Assembly (NCBI RefSeq): GCF_015350795.1
Contig: NZ_JADKSH010000003.1
Location: forward strand, 310,001-374,000
Direction: 5' to 3'
Origin: Microbacterium sp. VKM Ac-2870
Lineage (GTDB): Bacteria; Actinomycetota; Actinomycetes; Actinomycetales; Microbacteriaceae
Length of the DNA: 64,000 bases
A program made the position numbers and the translations under genes. Positions within the stretch are counted from its first letter, which is position 1; each line of letters opens with the position of its first letter. The notes under the pieces are model-generated. The model did no database searches, had not been told where the DNA came from, and worked only from the letters and a program-made list of their open reading frames with translations. Shown here piece by piece: positions 18,409 through 28,043 of this stretch.

Positions 18409-19833
18409 ACGAACGAGTCACTCGCCGCCACGTCGGCATCCTCTCGCTCCGCCACCCTTGCCCGCTCGCTGGGGGTGTGGTCGATCGTCGGCCTCGGCCT
18501 CGGCTACATGACGCCCACGGTCGTGTTCGACACCTTCGGCAACGTCGCCGTCGAGACCAACAACGTCGTCCCCGCCGCCTACGCCCTCGCCCTCATCGTC
18601 ATGGGCTTCACGGCGATCAGCTACGGCAAGATGGTCGGGGTCATCCCGAGCGCCGGCTCCGCGTACACGTACGTGCGCGAGTCGATGCATCCGAGCCTCG
18701 GCTTCCTCGTGGGCTGGACCTCGCTCATCGACTACCTGCTGTTGCCGATGGTCAATGCACTCATCCTCCGCAGCTACATGGAAGCGCTGTTTCCCGACAT
18801 CCCGGGCTGGGTCTGGGTGGTGGCCTTCACCGCAGCGGTCACCGGCATCATCTACCTGACGATGCGCGGCACATCCAACGTGAACATGATCCTGCTCATC
18901 TTCTCGATCGTCGTGATGGCGGTGTTCGTGGTGATGGTGATGGTGCAGCTGGCGCAGGGCGCCGGGTCAGGCACGGTCGCCTCGGTGCAGCCGTTCTTCC
19001 ACCCCGAGGTGGAGTTCGGCGCGGTGCTGGCCGGCGCGACCATCGTCTGCTTCTCGTTCATCGGTTTCGACGCCGTCACGATGTACGCGGAAGAGGCCAA
19101 GAATCCGAAGACGATGCCCCGAGCGATCCTGCTGACGGTGCTCGTCGGCGGCGCGATCTTCCTCGTCGCGGCATACTTCACGCAGCTGAGGTTCCCGTCG
19201 AGCGATGCGTTCCCGCCGGAGGCGATCGCCGACTCGACGCTGCCGGAGATCGGCTCACAGGTCGGCGGCATCGTGCTGCAGTCGGTGCTGACCGCGGCGG
19301 GGTTCGCGGCGACGCTGGCGTCGTGGCTCGCCTCGCACGCCTCGGTCGCCCGGATGCTGCTCGTGATGGGGCGCAACGGCGTGCTGCCCAAGAGGTTCTT
19401 CGGCTACATCAGCCCGCGCACCCACACCCCGGCCTTCACGGTGGTACTCGTGGGCATCGTGAGCCTCGCGGCGATCGCCTTCACCCTCGATCAGATCGTC
19501 GACTACATCAACTACGGGGCACTGATCGCCTTCACGTTCGTGAACATCTCGGTGATCGCCTGGTTCGCCGTGCGCCAGGGACGCCGTCGCACACCGCGCG
19601 ACATCATCAACTACATCGTGATGCCCGCGATCGGCATGGCGCTCACGGGGCTGTTGTGGGTCAACCTCGACGACCACGCGCTGACCGTCGGCCTCATCTG
19701 GACCGGTCTGGGCGTGCTGTATCTCGTCGTCCTCACCCGCGGCTTCCGCCGCCCGGTCGTGTCGTTCGACGAGAACCAGCCCGTCACCGGCTTCAACAAG
19801 ATCATCGAGCCGGGACCGCGCTCGCAGATCTGA
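18409..19833 (+). CDS. APC-family amino acid/polyamine permease, apparent ACG start
   Basis: About 12 transmembrane helices, 474 aa if translated from ACG at 18409, reading N-E-S-L-A-A-T after the initiator. AGGAGGAA at 18399-18406 points at this codon and no ATG, GTG or TTG lies between it and the in-frame TAG at 18367. The first usual start, GTG at 18475, would delete the conserved LARSLG lead-in to helix 1 (GVWSIVGLGLGYM) and lacks a good ribosome site. The IGFDAVTMYAEEAKNPKTMPRA segment is typical of APC transporters, and PuuP-like amine or amino acid uptake is plausible beside the transaminases and ald. Either ACG initiation is real or an ATG has mutated. Confidence 0.85.
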   Translation, partial: TNESLAATSASSRSATLARSLGVWSIVGLGLGYMTPTVVFDTFGNVAVETNNVVPAAYALALIVMGFTAISYGKMVGVIPSAGSAYTYVRESMHPSLGFLVGWTSLIDYLLLPMVNALILRSYMEALFPDIPGWVWVVAFTAAVTGIIYLTMRGTSNVNMILLIFSIVVMAVFVVMVMVQLAQGAGSGTVASVQPFFHPEVEFGAVLAGATIVCFSFIGFDAVTMYAEEAKNPKTMPRAILLTVLVGGAIFLVAAYFTQLRFPSSDAFPPEAIADSTLPEIGSQVGGIVLQSVLTAAGFAATLASWLASHASVARMLLVMGRNGVLPKRFFGYISPRTHTPAFTVVLVGIVSLAAIAFTLDQIVDYINYGALIAFTFVNISVIAWFAVRQGRRRTPRDIINYIVMPAIGMALTGLLWVNLDDHALTVGLIWTGLGVLYLVVLTRGFRRPVVSFDENQPVTGFNKIIEPGPRSQI

Positions 19834-19912
19834 GCGCCGTCCCCGACGCACCGGGGGAGAGGGTGGGTGTCGCATCTACCGCGGCTCCCGCCCTCGGCGT
19901 AGCATCCGGCGC

Positions 19913-20830
19913 ATGACCGCCGTCATCCGCACCGACGCCCTCACGAAGCAGTACGGCCGCGTGCACGCCCTCGACGGGCTCGACCTCACGGTCGACGAGG
20001 GCCAGGTGCACGGCTTCCTCGGCCCCAACGGCGCCGGCAAGTCCACCACCATCCGCATCCTGCTGGGGCTGGCGCGGCCGACGTCCGGCACGGCGACCGT
20101 GCTCGGGGGCGACCCGTGGACGGAGGCCTCCCGCCTGCACCGCCGCATCGCCTCCGTCCCCGGCGATGTCAGCCTGTGGCCGAACCTGTCCGGGGGCGAG
20201 GCGATCGACCTGCTCTGCCGTCTGCGCACGGGCGGCGGCGGGGCGGATGCTGCGGTACGACGCCGGCTGTGCGCGGACTTCGATCTCGACACCCGCACGA
20301 AGGGCCGCGCGTACTCGAAGGGCAACCGTCAGAAGGTGGCGCTCGTCGCGGCCTTCGCTGTCCCCGCCGACCTGTACGTCTTCGACGAGCCCACGAGCGG
20401 CCTCGACCCCCTCATGGAGGTCGTCTTCCGTCACGAGGTCGCCCGGGTGCGGGATGCCGGGGCCACCGTGCTGCTGTCCAGCCACATCCTGTCGGAGGTC
20501 GAGCTGCTGTGCGACCGCGTGTCGATCGTGCGCGGCGGGCGCATCGTGGATGCGGGGACGCTCGCCGAGATGCGCCACCTCACCCGGACAGAGGTGTCGT
20601 TCGTCGCCACGGATCGTGCGACGCTCGCGGCGGCGCGCACGGTGCCCGGCGCCGAGGACGTCACGCAGGCCGCGGGGCGCATCTCGCTGACCCTCGCGAG
20701 CGACGCCGTCGCGGCGGCGCTGCCGCGGCTGGGCGCGCTCGGCGCCGAAGGGCTTCGGGTGGCTCCCCCGTCGCTCGAGGAGCTGTTCCTTCGCCACTAC
20801 AGCCCACAACCGGCGGGAGGGCCGCGGTGA
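19913..20830 (+). CDS. ABC exporter ATP-binding protein
   Basis: 305 aa ATPase. Walker A GPNGAGKSTT (about residue 40), an atypical signature loop YSKGNRQKVAL replacing LSGGQ, as seen in polyketide-antibiotic exporter ATPases, Walker B LYVFDEPTSGLDP and switch histidine in SSHILSEVE. TAGCAT lies 7 nt before the ATG, suggesting a leaderless transcript. Overlaps the permease gene by four bases (GTGA). Confidence 0.93.
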   Translation: MTAVIRTDALTKQYGRVHALDGLDLTVDEGQVHGFLGPNGAGKSTTIRILLGLARPTSGTATVLGGDPWTEASRLHRRIASVPGDVSLWPNLSGGEAIDLLCRLRTGGGGADAAVRRRLCADFDLDTRTKGRAYSKGNRQKVALVAAFAVPADLYVFDEPTSGLDPLMEVVFRHEVARVRDAGATVLLSSHILSEVELLCDRVSIVRGGRIVDAGTLAEMRHLTRTEVSFVATDRATLAAARTVPGAEDVTQAAGRISLTLASDAVAAALPRLGALGAEGLRVAPPSLEELFLRHYSPQPAGGPR

Positions 20831-22443
20831 CGACGCTGGCTCCGCTCCTGCGCCAACGGCTGCGCCGCGACGCCGTGCAGCTGAGCGTGTGGATCGGGGG
20901 CACCGCCACCCTCGCCGCGGCCGGCTATCCCGGCGTGCGCGGCTCGTACGGCGACGAGCAGGAGCGCGTGGCGCTGTTGGCGACGGTGATGGCGAATCCG
21001 GTGATCCTGCTCTTTCGCGGGCTGCCGTCGGGGGCGGGCGAAGCGCAGATGGTCGCGTTCCTCCTGCTGCCGTGGCTCCTGCTCCTGGGAGCACTGATGA
21101 GCTCGTTCCTCGCGGTGCGCCACTCCCGCGGCGACGAGGAGGAGGGTCGTTTGGAGCTGGTGGCGGCGACGCCGGCGGGCCGGTCCGTCCCACTGGCGGC
21201 GACGGCGGTGCACGGGGCGGTCGCCGCGGCGGTGCTGGGGGTCGCGGTGAGCGCCGTGTTCGTCGCCAGCGGCGCTCCCGCCCTCGGATCGGCGCTGGTC
21301 GGGGCTGCCTGCCTGGTCGTGGCGCTCGTCTTCCTGGGCGTGGGTCTGGCGGCTGCGGAGCTCCTGCCCACCGCGCGCGGCGCGAACAGCCTGTCGGTCT
21401 GGGTGCTGCTCGGGTGCTTCGTCGTCGCGGGCGTCGGCAACGCACTCGGCACGCCGAGCGACGATCTCACGCGGATGACGAGCTCGGGCCTCGCCTGGGC
21501 GTCGCCGTTCGGTTGGGCCGAGAACGTCCGCCCCTTCGACGCCGACGATCCGCGACCCCTGATCGTCGGCGCGCTGGTCGCGGCGGTCCTGATCGGCGCA
21601 GCGGCGGCGCTGCACGCCCATCGCGACCTCGGGGCCGCCTTCCTCCCCGAGCGGCGCGGTCGCGCACACGCCCGCCCCGCCCTCGGCTCCCATCTGGCGC
21701 TCGTCGCCCGCCAGAGCCTGCCCTCCGTCATCGGCTGGACGGCGGCGGGGGTGCTCGTCGGCGTCCTCTCGACCTCGCTGGGCTCCGTGGCCGGCCGGAT
21801 CGGCGACGACAACCCGGCGGTGACCGCCATCCTGCAGGCCCTCGGCGGCGCCGGCGCGGATCTCGCGCGGGGCCTCGTCGTGGTCTTCTTCGTGATGCTG
21901 GGCGTCTTCGCGGCGTGCGCGGCGACCCAGACCGTCGTCCGCGCCCGCCAGGACGAGACCCGCGGCACCGCCGAGCTGCTGCTGTCGTCGGGGGTCGCAC
22001 GCCTGCGATGGCTGGGCGATCACGTCGTCGTCGCGCTGGTCGCGGCGACGCTCACCCTCGGCGGCGGCGTCCTGGGTGCCGCCGCCGGCGCCCAGGCGGC
22101 GACCGACGGCGCGGGGCTGGTGCGGGATGCGGCGATCGCGGGGGCGGGCCAGCTCGTACCCGCCTGGCTCTTCGCGGGGCTGGCCGCCGCCCTCGTCGTG
22201 GTTCTGCCGCGACTCGCGCTCCCGACCGCGTGGGCCCTCGTCGCGATCGGCGCCGAGGTGGCGCTCTTCGGCCCGCTCTTCGGGATGAGCGCGGCGCTCG
22301 TGGACGTCGCCCCGTTCGCGTCCGCGCCGGTACCGACGTCCGACGGCGTCGATCTCCGCGGCATCCTGCCCCTCGCTCTCGCCGCCGCCCTCGCCGTGGT
22401 CGCCGCCCTGCTGGCGATGCGGCGCCGCGACCTGCGCACCTGA
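20827..22443 (+). CDS. ABC exporter permease, polyketide-antibiotic exporter type
   Basis: 538 aa, GTG start overlapping the ATPase stop. About 12 hydrophobic segments in two similar halves; soluble loop with RHSRGDEEEGRLELVAATPAG near residue 95 and its counterpart RARQDETRGTAELLLSSGVA near 380. This repeated 'DE..G..ELL' loop is characteristic of the TipA/tetronasin-like exporter permeases in actinobacteria. The exported compound is unknown; drug or lipid efflux is possible. The frame is open much further upstream but that lies over the ATPase gene. Confidence 0.9.
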   Translation: MTTLAPLLRQRLRRDAVQLSVWIGGTATLAAAGYPGVRGSYGDEQERVALLATVMANPVILLFRGLPSGAGEAQMVAFLLLPWLLLLGALMSSFLAVRHSRGDEEEGRLELVAATPAGRSVPLAATAVHGAVAAAVLGVAVSAVFVASGAPALGSALVGAACLVVALVFLGVGLAAAELLPTARGANSLSVWVLLGCFVVAGVGNALGTPSDDLTRMTSSGLAWASPFGWAENVRPFDADDPRPLIVGALVAAVLIGAAAALHAHRDLGAAFLPERRGRAHARPALGSHLALVARQSLPSVIGWTAAGVLVGVLSTSLGSVAGRIGDDNPAVTAILQALGGAGADLARGLVVVFFVMLGVFAACAATQTVVRARQDETRGTAELLLSSGVARLRWLGDHVVVALVAATLTLGGGVLGAAAGAQAATDGAGLVRDAAIAGAGQLVPAWLFAGLAAALVVVLPRLALPTAWALVAIGAEVALFGPLFGMSAALVDVAPFASAPVPTSDGVDLRGILPLALAAALAVVAALLAMRRRDLRT

Positions 22444-22591
22444 CGGCCGCGCCCGATCGCGACTTCCTGCCGGATTCGCAAGATCGGGAGTTCTTTACGA
22501 GTCCAGCACGGAGAGGGAAGGTTCATCTTTCGTAGCCTCGAAACAACCGGTCGATCGGCCGGTCTCCCCCAAGGCGACGAGGAGCACCTGC

Positions 22592-23410
22592 GTGACCCCC
22601 ACGACGCCCCGCGCCGCCTACTTCGTCTCCGACTCCACGGGCATCACCGCCGAGACGCTCGGCCGCGCGCTGCTCGTGAACTTCCCCGGCGTCACGTTCC
22701 GCCGCCACACCGTGCCGTTCGTCGACTCCGCCGAGGGCGCCGCCGCCGTCGCCCGCGAGATCGACCGCGCCGCGGAGGCGGGTGAGGAGCCGATCGTGTT
22801 CCACACCGTGCGCTCCCCCGCGGTGGCCCGTGTGCTGGGCGGAGCCCGGGCGACCCACATCGACCTGCTGAGCGGTCACCTCACCGAGCTCGAAGCGGCG
22901 CTCGGGACGACGGCATCGGAGCAGCTCGGCTCGTTCCACACCGTCGGCGATACCGAGCAGTACTTCGCCCGCATGCGCGCCGTCGAGTACGCGATCGAGC
23001 ACGACGACGGCCAAAGCATGCGCGCCCTCGACCAGGCGGACGTGCTGATCGTCGCTCCCTCCCGCTGCGGCAAGACGCCGACGACGATGTACCTCGCCCT
23101 GCAGTACGGACTGCTCGTCGCGAACTACCCGCTGACCGACGACGACTTCCCCACGGACGGGCTGCCGCGGGCCGTCGCCCCCTATGCCGCGCGCTGCTTC
23201 GGCCTCACCACGACACCGCTGCGCCTCAGCCAGGTGCGCCACGAACGGCGCCCCGACTCGACCTACGCGAGCCTCGCGCAGTGCACGCTCGAGCTGCGCC
23301 GCGCCGAGGACCTCTACCGCCGCACCCACATCCCGTTCGTGAACTCATCGACCAAGAGCGTCGAGGAGATGTCGGCGGTGATCATGCAGTCCCTCAAGCT
23401 CCGCACCTGA
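22592..23410 (+). CDS. ppsR: PEP synthase regulatory protein (PSRP, DUF299)
   Basis: Bifunctional ADP-dependent kinase/Pi-dependent phosphorylase that inactivates and reactivates phosphoenolpyruvate synthase by phosphorylating a threonine next to its catalytic histidine. 272 aa. The N-terminus [21 protein letters not shown] is diagnostic, and the P-loop reads [23 protein letters not shown] start with GAGGAG upstream. It is followed 31 nt later by ppsA, its substrate, confirming the assignment. A near-perfect palindrome at 22546-22563 (ACCGG...CCGGT) precedes it. Confidence 0.94.
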   Translation: MTPTTPRAAYFVSDSTGITAETLGRALLVNFPGVTFRRHTVPFVDSAEGAAAVAREIDRAAEAGEEPIVFHTVRSPAVARVLGGARATHIDLLSGHLTELEAALGTTASEQLGSFHTVGDTEQYFARMRAVEYAIEHDDGQSMRALDQADVLIVAPSRCGKTPTTMYLALQYGLLVANYPLTDDDFPTDGLPRAVAPYAARCFGLTTTPLRLSQVRHERRPDSTYASLAQCTLELRRAEDLYRRTHIPFVNSSTKSVEEMSAVIMQSLKLRT

Positions 23411-23441
23411 CACCTCTTCACCTGACCGGAAGGCACCCGAT

Positions 23442-25868
23442 ATGAGCAGCATCCTCTGGTTCGATCAGCTCGGCATGGCAGACATCCCCGCCGTGGGCGG
23501 CAAGAACGCATCGCTCGGCGAGATGGTGTCGCATCTCGCGGCGCTCGGCGTGAGCGTGCCTGGCGGCTTCGCCACGACCGCCGACGCGTATCGGGAGTTC
23601 CTAGCGGAAGGCGGGCTGCGCGAGCGGATCGCGGCGGCCATCGCGGACGTGGACGTCGAGGACGTCGCCGCGCTGACCCACGCGGGCACGCAGATCCGCG
23701 CGTGGATAGAAGAGCAGCCGTTCCCCGCCGCACTCGAGGCCTCGATCCGCACCGCCTACGAGCAGCTCGCGGGTGAGAATCCCGAGGCCTCCTTCGCGGT
23801 GCGCTCGTCGGCGACGGCGGAGGACCTGCCCGACGCGTCGTTCGCCGGCCAGCAGGAGACGTTCTTGAACGTCGCCGGCGTCGACAACGTGCTGGCGGCG
23901 ATCCGCTCGGTGTTCGCCTCGCTGTACAACGACCGGGCGATCGCCTACCGCGCCCACCACGGCTTCGACCACGACGAGGTCGCGCTCTCCGCCGGCATCC
24001 AGAAGATGGTGCGCTCCGACGTGGGAGCGGCGGGGGTCATGTTCACCGTCGACACCGAGTCGGGGTTCGAGGATGCCGTCTTCATCACGAGTTCGTACGG
24101 GCTCGGCGAGGCGGTCGTGCAGGGAGCGGTGAACCCCGACGAGTTCTACGTGTCGAAGGTGGCGCTGCGCGCCGGGCGTCCGGCGGTGCTGAAGCGGTCG
24201 GTCGGCGAGAAGGCGATCGCGATGCGGTACACGGATGCCCGCGAAGCGGGGGCGTCGACGCGGTTCGAGGACGTCGCGGCATCCGAACGGCGCCTCTTCT
24301 CGATCGACGACGCCGACCTCGTCGAACTCGCCCGCCAGGCGCTCGTGATCGAGGAACACTACGGCCGGCCGATGGACATCGAGTGGGGCAAGGACGGGAT
24401 CGACGGACGGCTCTACATCTTGCAAGCGCGCCCGGAGACGGTCGTCTCGCGGGTGGAAGTCGGCGTCATCCGCCGTTTCGTCCTCGGCGCGCGCGGCGAG
24501 GTCGCGACGGCGGGCCGCGCGATCGGCCAGCGCATCGGTGCGGGACCCGCGCGGGTGCTGCGCAGTCTCGACCAGATGGCCGACTTCCGGCCGGGCGAGG
24601 TGCTGGTCGCCGACATGACCGACCCGGACTGGGAGCCGATCATGAAGCGCGCGAGCGCGATCGTCACGAACCGCGGCGGTCGCACCTGTCACGCCGCGAT
24701 CATCGCACGCGAACTCGGCATCCCGGCCGTCGTCGGCACGGGGGATGCCACGTCGACCCTGGCCGACGGCGATGAGGTGACCGTCTCGTGCGCAGAGGGT
24801 GACACGGGATTCGTCTACCGCGGCATCCAGCCGTTCGAAGAGGAGGTCACGCGACTGGATTCCATGCCCGAGGCGCCCGTGAAGATCATGATGAACGTGG
24901 GGACGCCCGACCAGGCCTTCTCGTTCTCGCGGCTGCCGCACCGGGGCGTGGGACTCGCGCGTCTGGAGTTCATCATCAACCGGCAGATCGGCATCCACCC
25001 GCGCGCGCTGCTCGAGTTCGACGAGCTCGACGGCGAGCTGCGAGAGCGCGTCGCGGAGGCGACGGCGGCGTACGAGTCGCCGCGCGACTACTTCGTGCGG
25101 CGCGTCGCCGAGGGCGTGTCGATGATCGCGGCGGCGTTCTGGCCGGAACCGGTGATCGTGCGCCTCAGCGACTTCAAGTCGAACGAGTACGCGAACCTCG
25201 TCGGCGGGGAGTTGTACGAGCCGCACGAAGAGAATCCGATGCTCGGCTACCGGGGCGCGTCGCGGTACATCTCGCCCGACTTCCGCCCCTGCTTCGATAT
25301 GGAGTGCGAGGCGCTGCGGTTCGTGCGCGACGAGATGGGGTTCACGAACGTGCAGGTCATGGTGCCGTTCGTGCGTACCGTCGGCGAGGGGCACGCGGTC
25401 GTCGAGCTGCTCGCCGAGAACGGCCTGCGGCGGGGCGAGAACGACCTCAAGGTCATCATGATGTGCGAGCTGCCTTCCAACGCGCTGCTCGCCGACCGGT
25501 TCCTGGAGTTCTTCGACGGGTTCTCGATCGGCTCGAACGACATGACACAACTGACCTTGGGCCTCGATCGCGACTCGGGGCTCGTCGCGTCGACGTTCGA
25601 CGAGCGCGATCCCGCGGTGCTGCGCCTGTTGTCGATGGCGATCGCCGCCTGCCGCACGGCCGGCAAGTACGTCGGTATCTGCGGGCAGGGCCCGTCGGAC
25701 CATCCCGATCTGGCGGAGTGGCTCGTGGCGGAGGGCATCGAGTCGGTGTCGCTCAACCCCGACACGGTCGTCGAGACGTGGCTGCGGTTGTCGAAGACGG
25801 CGGCGGGTCAGAGCGCCAGTGGCACGCCCGCTGCCGGCACGAGCAGTCTGTCGGCGAGCCCGGCGTAG
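23442..25868 (+). CDS. ppsA: Phosphoenolpyruvate synthase
   Basis: Converts pyruvate and ATP to PEP, AMP and Pi for gluconeogenesis. 808 aa: ATP-grasp domain 1-340 ([20 protein letters not shown]), phosphohistidine swivel domain with H417 in [14 protein letters not shown], and PEP-binding barrel with catalytic cysteine in [14 protein letters not shown]415, just before C416-H417, is the expected PpsR target. The conserved C-terminus ends near [10 protein letters not shown]; the last about 22 residues are Ala/Ser/Gly-rich and run 61 bp into the oppositely oriented MBL gene, suggesting loss of an earlier stop. Confidence 0.95.
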   Translation: MSSILWFDQLGMADIPAVGGKNASLGEMVSHLAALGVSVPGGFATTADAYREFLAEGGLRERIAAAIADVDVEDVAALTHAGTQIRAWIEEQPFPAALEASIRTAYEQLAGENPEASFAVRSSATAEDLPDASFAGQQETFLNVAGVDNVLAAIRSVFASLYNDRAIAYRAHHGFDHDEVALSAGIQKMVRSDVGAAGVMFTVDTESGFEDAVFITSSYGLGEAVVQGAVNPDEFYVSKVALRAGRPAVLKRSVGEKAIAMRYTDAREAGASTRFEDVAASERRLFSIDDADLVELARQALVIEEHYGRPMDIEWGKDGIDGRLYILQARPETVVSRVEVGVIRRFVLGARGEVATAGRAIGQRIGAGPARVLRSLDQMADFRPGEVLVADMTDPDWEPIMKRASAIVTNRGGRTCHAAIIARELGIPAVVGTGDATSTLADGDEVTVSCAEGDTGFVYRGIQPFEEEVTRLDSMPEAPVKIMMNVGTPDQAFSFSRLPHRGVGLARLEFIINRQIGIHPRALLEFDELDGELRERVAEATAAYESPRDYFVRRVAEGVSMIAAAFWPEPVIVRLSDFKSNEYANLVGGELYEPHEENPMLGYRGASRYISPDFRPCFDMECEALRFVRDEMGFTNVQVMVPFVRTVGEGHAVVELLAENGLRRGENDLKVIMMCELPSNALLADRFLEFFDGFSIGSNDMTQLTLGLDRDSGLVASTFDERDPAVLRLLSMAIAACRTAGKYVGICGQGPSDHPDLAEWLVAEGIESVSLNPDTVVETWLRLSKTAAGQSASGTPAAGTSSLSASPA

Positions 25869-26566
25869 GCGAACTCGCGCTCGAGGCGCTCGCGCGTCTC
25901 GGAGAAATGGTGCCACCCCTCGGCGTGCACCGGAACGATGACCGCCTCACCGAGCGCCCGCGCCGCCTCGACCGCGGTGCGGGCGTTGAGGGTGAGGTCG
26001 CTGTCGCCGAAGCGGCCGACGTTGGCGGCGCCGGTGAACAGTACGGCGATGTCGACGGGTCCGACGCAGTCGACGATATCGGCGACGAGCGCGGGCGACG
26101 CGTTGTCTCCGGAGACGTAGACGACGGGCTGGTCGGGGGCGCGCAGGACGAAACCGGTGACCGGTCCGGAGAGCTCCTCGGCGCCCTCGGGCCCGTGGAG
26201 GGCGGGGACGGCGGTGATCTCGACGTCGCCGACCGTGGAGGTCTGCCAGGCTTCGAGGCCGTGGACTCCGGGGATGCGGGCCGACGCGGTGGGCGTGGAG
26301 AGCACGGCGCCGGCGCGCGGCAGAAAGGCGCGGCCCGCGGCATCCAGGTTGTCGGGATGCTGATCGTGCGACAGAAGTACGACGTCGATCCCGCCGACCT
26401 CGTCGGCTGTGAGCGCCGGGCCGGTGAGTTTGTGCAACGTGACGGCGCCGGAGGGATAGTCGCCCGGGGCGTCGAACGTCGGGTCGGTGAGCAGGCGGAT
26501 GCCGGCGTACTCGAGAATCGCGGTCGGGCCTCCGACAAGGGTGAGCACAGGGCGCGAAGTGGTCAT
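25808..26566 (-). CDS. MBL-fold metal-dependent hydrolase (UlaG-like)
   Basis: 252 aa metallo-beta-lactamase-fold protein. Metal ligands are visible in [12 protein letters not shown] (HxxHxD variant of HxHxDH), VYVSGDNAS and the C-terminal [11 protein letters not shown]. The N-terminal [21 protein letters not shown] is the UlaG/YtnP-like entry strand. Substrate unknown. The ATG at 26566 is the first sensible start; the frame remains open upstream through the palindromic intergenic region. Its 3' end overlaps ppsA's 3' tail by 61 bp. Confidence 0.88.
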   Translation of the reverse strand: MTTSRPVLTLVGGPTAILEYAGIRLLTDPTFDAPGDYPSGAVTLHKLTGPALTADEVGGIDVVLLSHDQHPDNLDAAGRAFLPRAGAVLSTPTASARIPGVHGLEAWQTSTVGDVEITAVPALHGPEGAEELSGPVTGFVLRAPDQPVVYVSGDNASPALVADIVDCVGPVDIAVLFTGAANVGRFGDSDLTLNARTAVEAARALGEAVIVPVHAEGWHHFSETRERLEREFAYAGLADRLLVPAAGVPLAL

Positions 26567-26604
26567 GGTGCCATTCTCGTCGCGGTGGCGCTGCGCCAGG
26601 CCCG

Positions 26605-26684
26605 ACGAACTCCGCAGGATGTGACGTACTCCGCACCCGATCACCCAGATGGATGCGGAGGTCATCGATTTCTGCGGAGTTCGT
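26605..26684. repeat. Large GGATGC-containing palindrome, copy B
   Basis: Outer arms ACGAACTCCGCAG and CTGCGGAGTTCGT pair perfectly (13 bp). Inside, TGACGTACTCCGC faces GCGGAGGTCATCG imperfectly around GGATGC. The same words ACGAACTCCGCA and GGATGCGGAG build copy A at 16555-16618, so the two share ancestry. It lies between the GNAT 3' end and the MBL 5' end, both transcribed leftward. Confidence 0.65.
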
Positions 26685-26724
26685 GCGCCGCGATCCTGCG
26701 GGAACCACCCGCTCAACGCACGGT

Positions 26725-27135
26725 TCAGCCGCCGAGAACCATCATCCGCTCGGGATTCGGCAGCGGCACGAAACCGACCTTCTCGTAGACGCCGTGGGCA
26801 TCCGCGGTCGCCAGCATGGTCCGCTTCAGTCCCCACGGGCGGACTGTGTCCGCGATCGTCCCGGCGAGCAGCGTGCCGACCCCCGTGCCACGCGCAATGG
26901 GCGCGACGAACACGTCGCAGACCCAGGCGAACGTGGCCCGGTCGGTGACGACGCGCGCATAGCCGACGAGCACGCCGTCGGCATCCAGCGCCCCGAAGTT
27001 CAGCGACGCCCGGGCGGCGCGTTCGACGAGCTCGCGGCTGCGCCCGAGCGCCCAATAGGCCTCTTCCGAGAGCCAGCGGTGGACGACGTCCAGATCGATT
27101 TCGTCCAGGTCTGTCGTCACTCGCACGGCGGTCAT
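26725..27135 (-). CDS. GNAT family N-acetyltransferase
   Basis: 136 aa. Acetyl-CoA pyrophosphate loop region FVAPIARGTGVGTLLAGTI (about 84-102) matches motif A (RGxGxG), and the C-terminal strand reads GVYEKVGFVPLP. Substrate unknown. Its start overlaps the stop of the upstream GNAT gene by four bases, so the two acetyltransferases are co-translated. Confidence 0.9.
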   Translation of the reverse strand: MTAVRVTTDLDEIDLDVVHRWLSEEAYWALGRSRELVERAARASLNFGALDADGVLVGYARVVTDRATFAWVCDVFVAPIARGTGVGTLLAGTIADTVRPWGLKRTMLATADAHGVYEKVGFVPLPNPERMMVLGG

Positions 27136-27668
27136 GTCGTCGTCTCTTCGGCGGCGGGCGGAACCCGATACTTGAAACCCACGTGCGACCCGACGAAACC
27201 GAGTCGCTCATAGAATCTGTGCGCATCGACGCGTGCGGCATCCGACGTGAGCTGCACGAGATGCGCGCCGAGGTCGACGGCGGCGCGCTCGGTGACCCAC
27301 CGCATCATCGCTCCTCCTACTCCGGCACCTCGCTGCGCGCTGGCTACGCGCACGGCTTCGACGAGAAGGCGGGTGCTGCCCCGGCGCGCCATGCCGGGGA
27401 TGAGCGTGAGCTGAAGCGTTCCCACGACGGCCCCGTGCGCGTCGACAGCGACGACGAGATCGTTGGCGGCATCGGCGATCACCCGTTCGAGCGCAGCGGC
27501 ATACACGGGCCCGTCGCTGTCATCGGCGATGTCACCACGGCTTGCGCTGATCGGGTCGTCGGCGAGCAGTTCCATGAGCCGTCTCGCGTCGTCCGCGTGC
27601 GCCCGTCGAATAATGATCTCGTCAGCGGAGGTCGCGACGGACACCGGCACCTTGAGACGCTCGAGCAT
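27132..27668 (-). CDS. GNAT family N-acetyltransferase
   Basis: 178 aa. Motif A reads VASAQRGAGVGGAMMRWV (RGxGxG acetyl-CoA loop, about residue 114), and the C-terminal DAHRFYERLGFVGSHVGFKY is the typical GNAT beta6-alpha4 signature. Substrate unknown. GATAAT ends 6 nt before the ATG, so the mRNA is probably leaderless. Confidence 0.9.
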   Translation of the reverse strand: MLERLKVPVSVATSADEIIIRRAHADDARRLMELLADDPISASRGDIADDSDGPVYAAALERVIADAANDLVVAVDAHGAVVGTLQLTLIPGMARRGSTRLLVEAVRVASAQRGAGVGGAMMRWVTERAAVDLGAHLVQLTSDAARVDAHRFYERLGFVGSHVGFKYRVPPAAEETTT

Positions 27669-27729
27669 GCACTCATTATCGGTGCGACCGCAGTAAGCCT
27701 AGGAGACTCCACACCGCGCAACGGCTCGC

Positions 27730-27987
27730 CTACTCCACGGCGACCCAACCGAACTGCCCGCGGAAGTCGTCGAAGCACGCCCGGCAGACCCATGTCCGAT
27801 TGTCGTCCGCGGTGACCCACGCCTCCGAGAAATCGGCGTGGCCGGCCTCATCGTCGGATATCTCTGCCCAGCAGAAGTCGCAATGGTCATGATCCCAACC
27901 GGGTCGATACGGCACCCACCGCGCGAGGCGCAGGGGCCGCCCGACGAGAGAGGACTCCTGCCCCGTCAGCCGCCAGTCTTCGACCAT
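27730..27987 (-). CDS. Small two-CxxC zinc-ribbon-like protein
   Basis: 85 aa from the ATG at 27987. Two CxxC pairs, C36-D-F-C39 and C68-R-A-C71, suggest a zinc knuckle; the C-terminus FDDFRGQFGWVAVE is aromatic and acidic. No enzyme motif recognised. TACTGT ends 6 nt before the ATG, consistent with a leaderless transcript. An in-frame extension to 28140 would overlap the divergent RNase H gene and has Arg-rich shadow-like composition, so it is rejected. Similar small proteins occur across Microbacteriaceae (from memory). Confidence 0.75.
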   Translation of the reverse strand: MVEDWRLTGQESSLVGRPLRLARWVPYRPGWDHDHCDFCWAEISDDEAGHADFSEAWVTADDNRTWVCRACFDDFRGQFGWVAVE

Positions 27988-28043
27988 GCGATCACAGTAC
28001 GCCCACGGCATCCGCCGCCCGCCCCATCGAGTACCGTCGAACG

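Noticed and set aside
18475..19833. GTG 18475 as the permease start
   Set aside because: Would remove the conserved residues before helix 1 and has no ribosome site; ACG 18409 has a strong one.
22455..22493. GATCGCGACTTC / GATCGGGAGTTC near-direct repeats after the exporter permease gene
   Set aside because: Only two imperfect copies and no link to a promoter; kept as a curiosity, not as a feature.
22546..22563. Palindrome ACCGG-TCGATCGG-CCGGT before ppsR
   Set aside because: Short, with one mismatch and made of common high-GC words; mentioned under ppsR but not called an operator.
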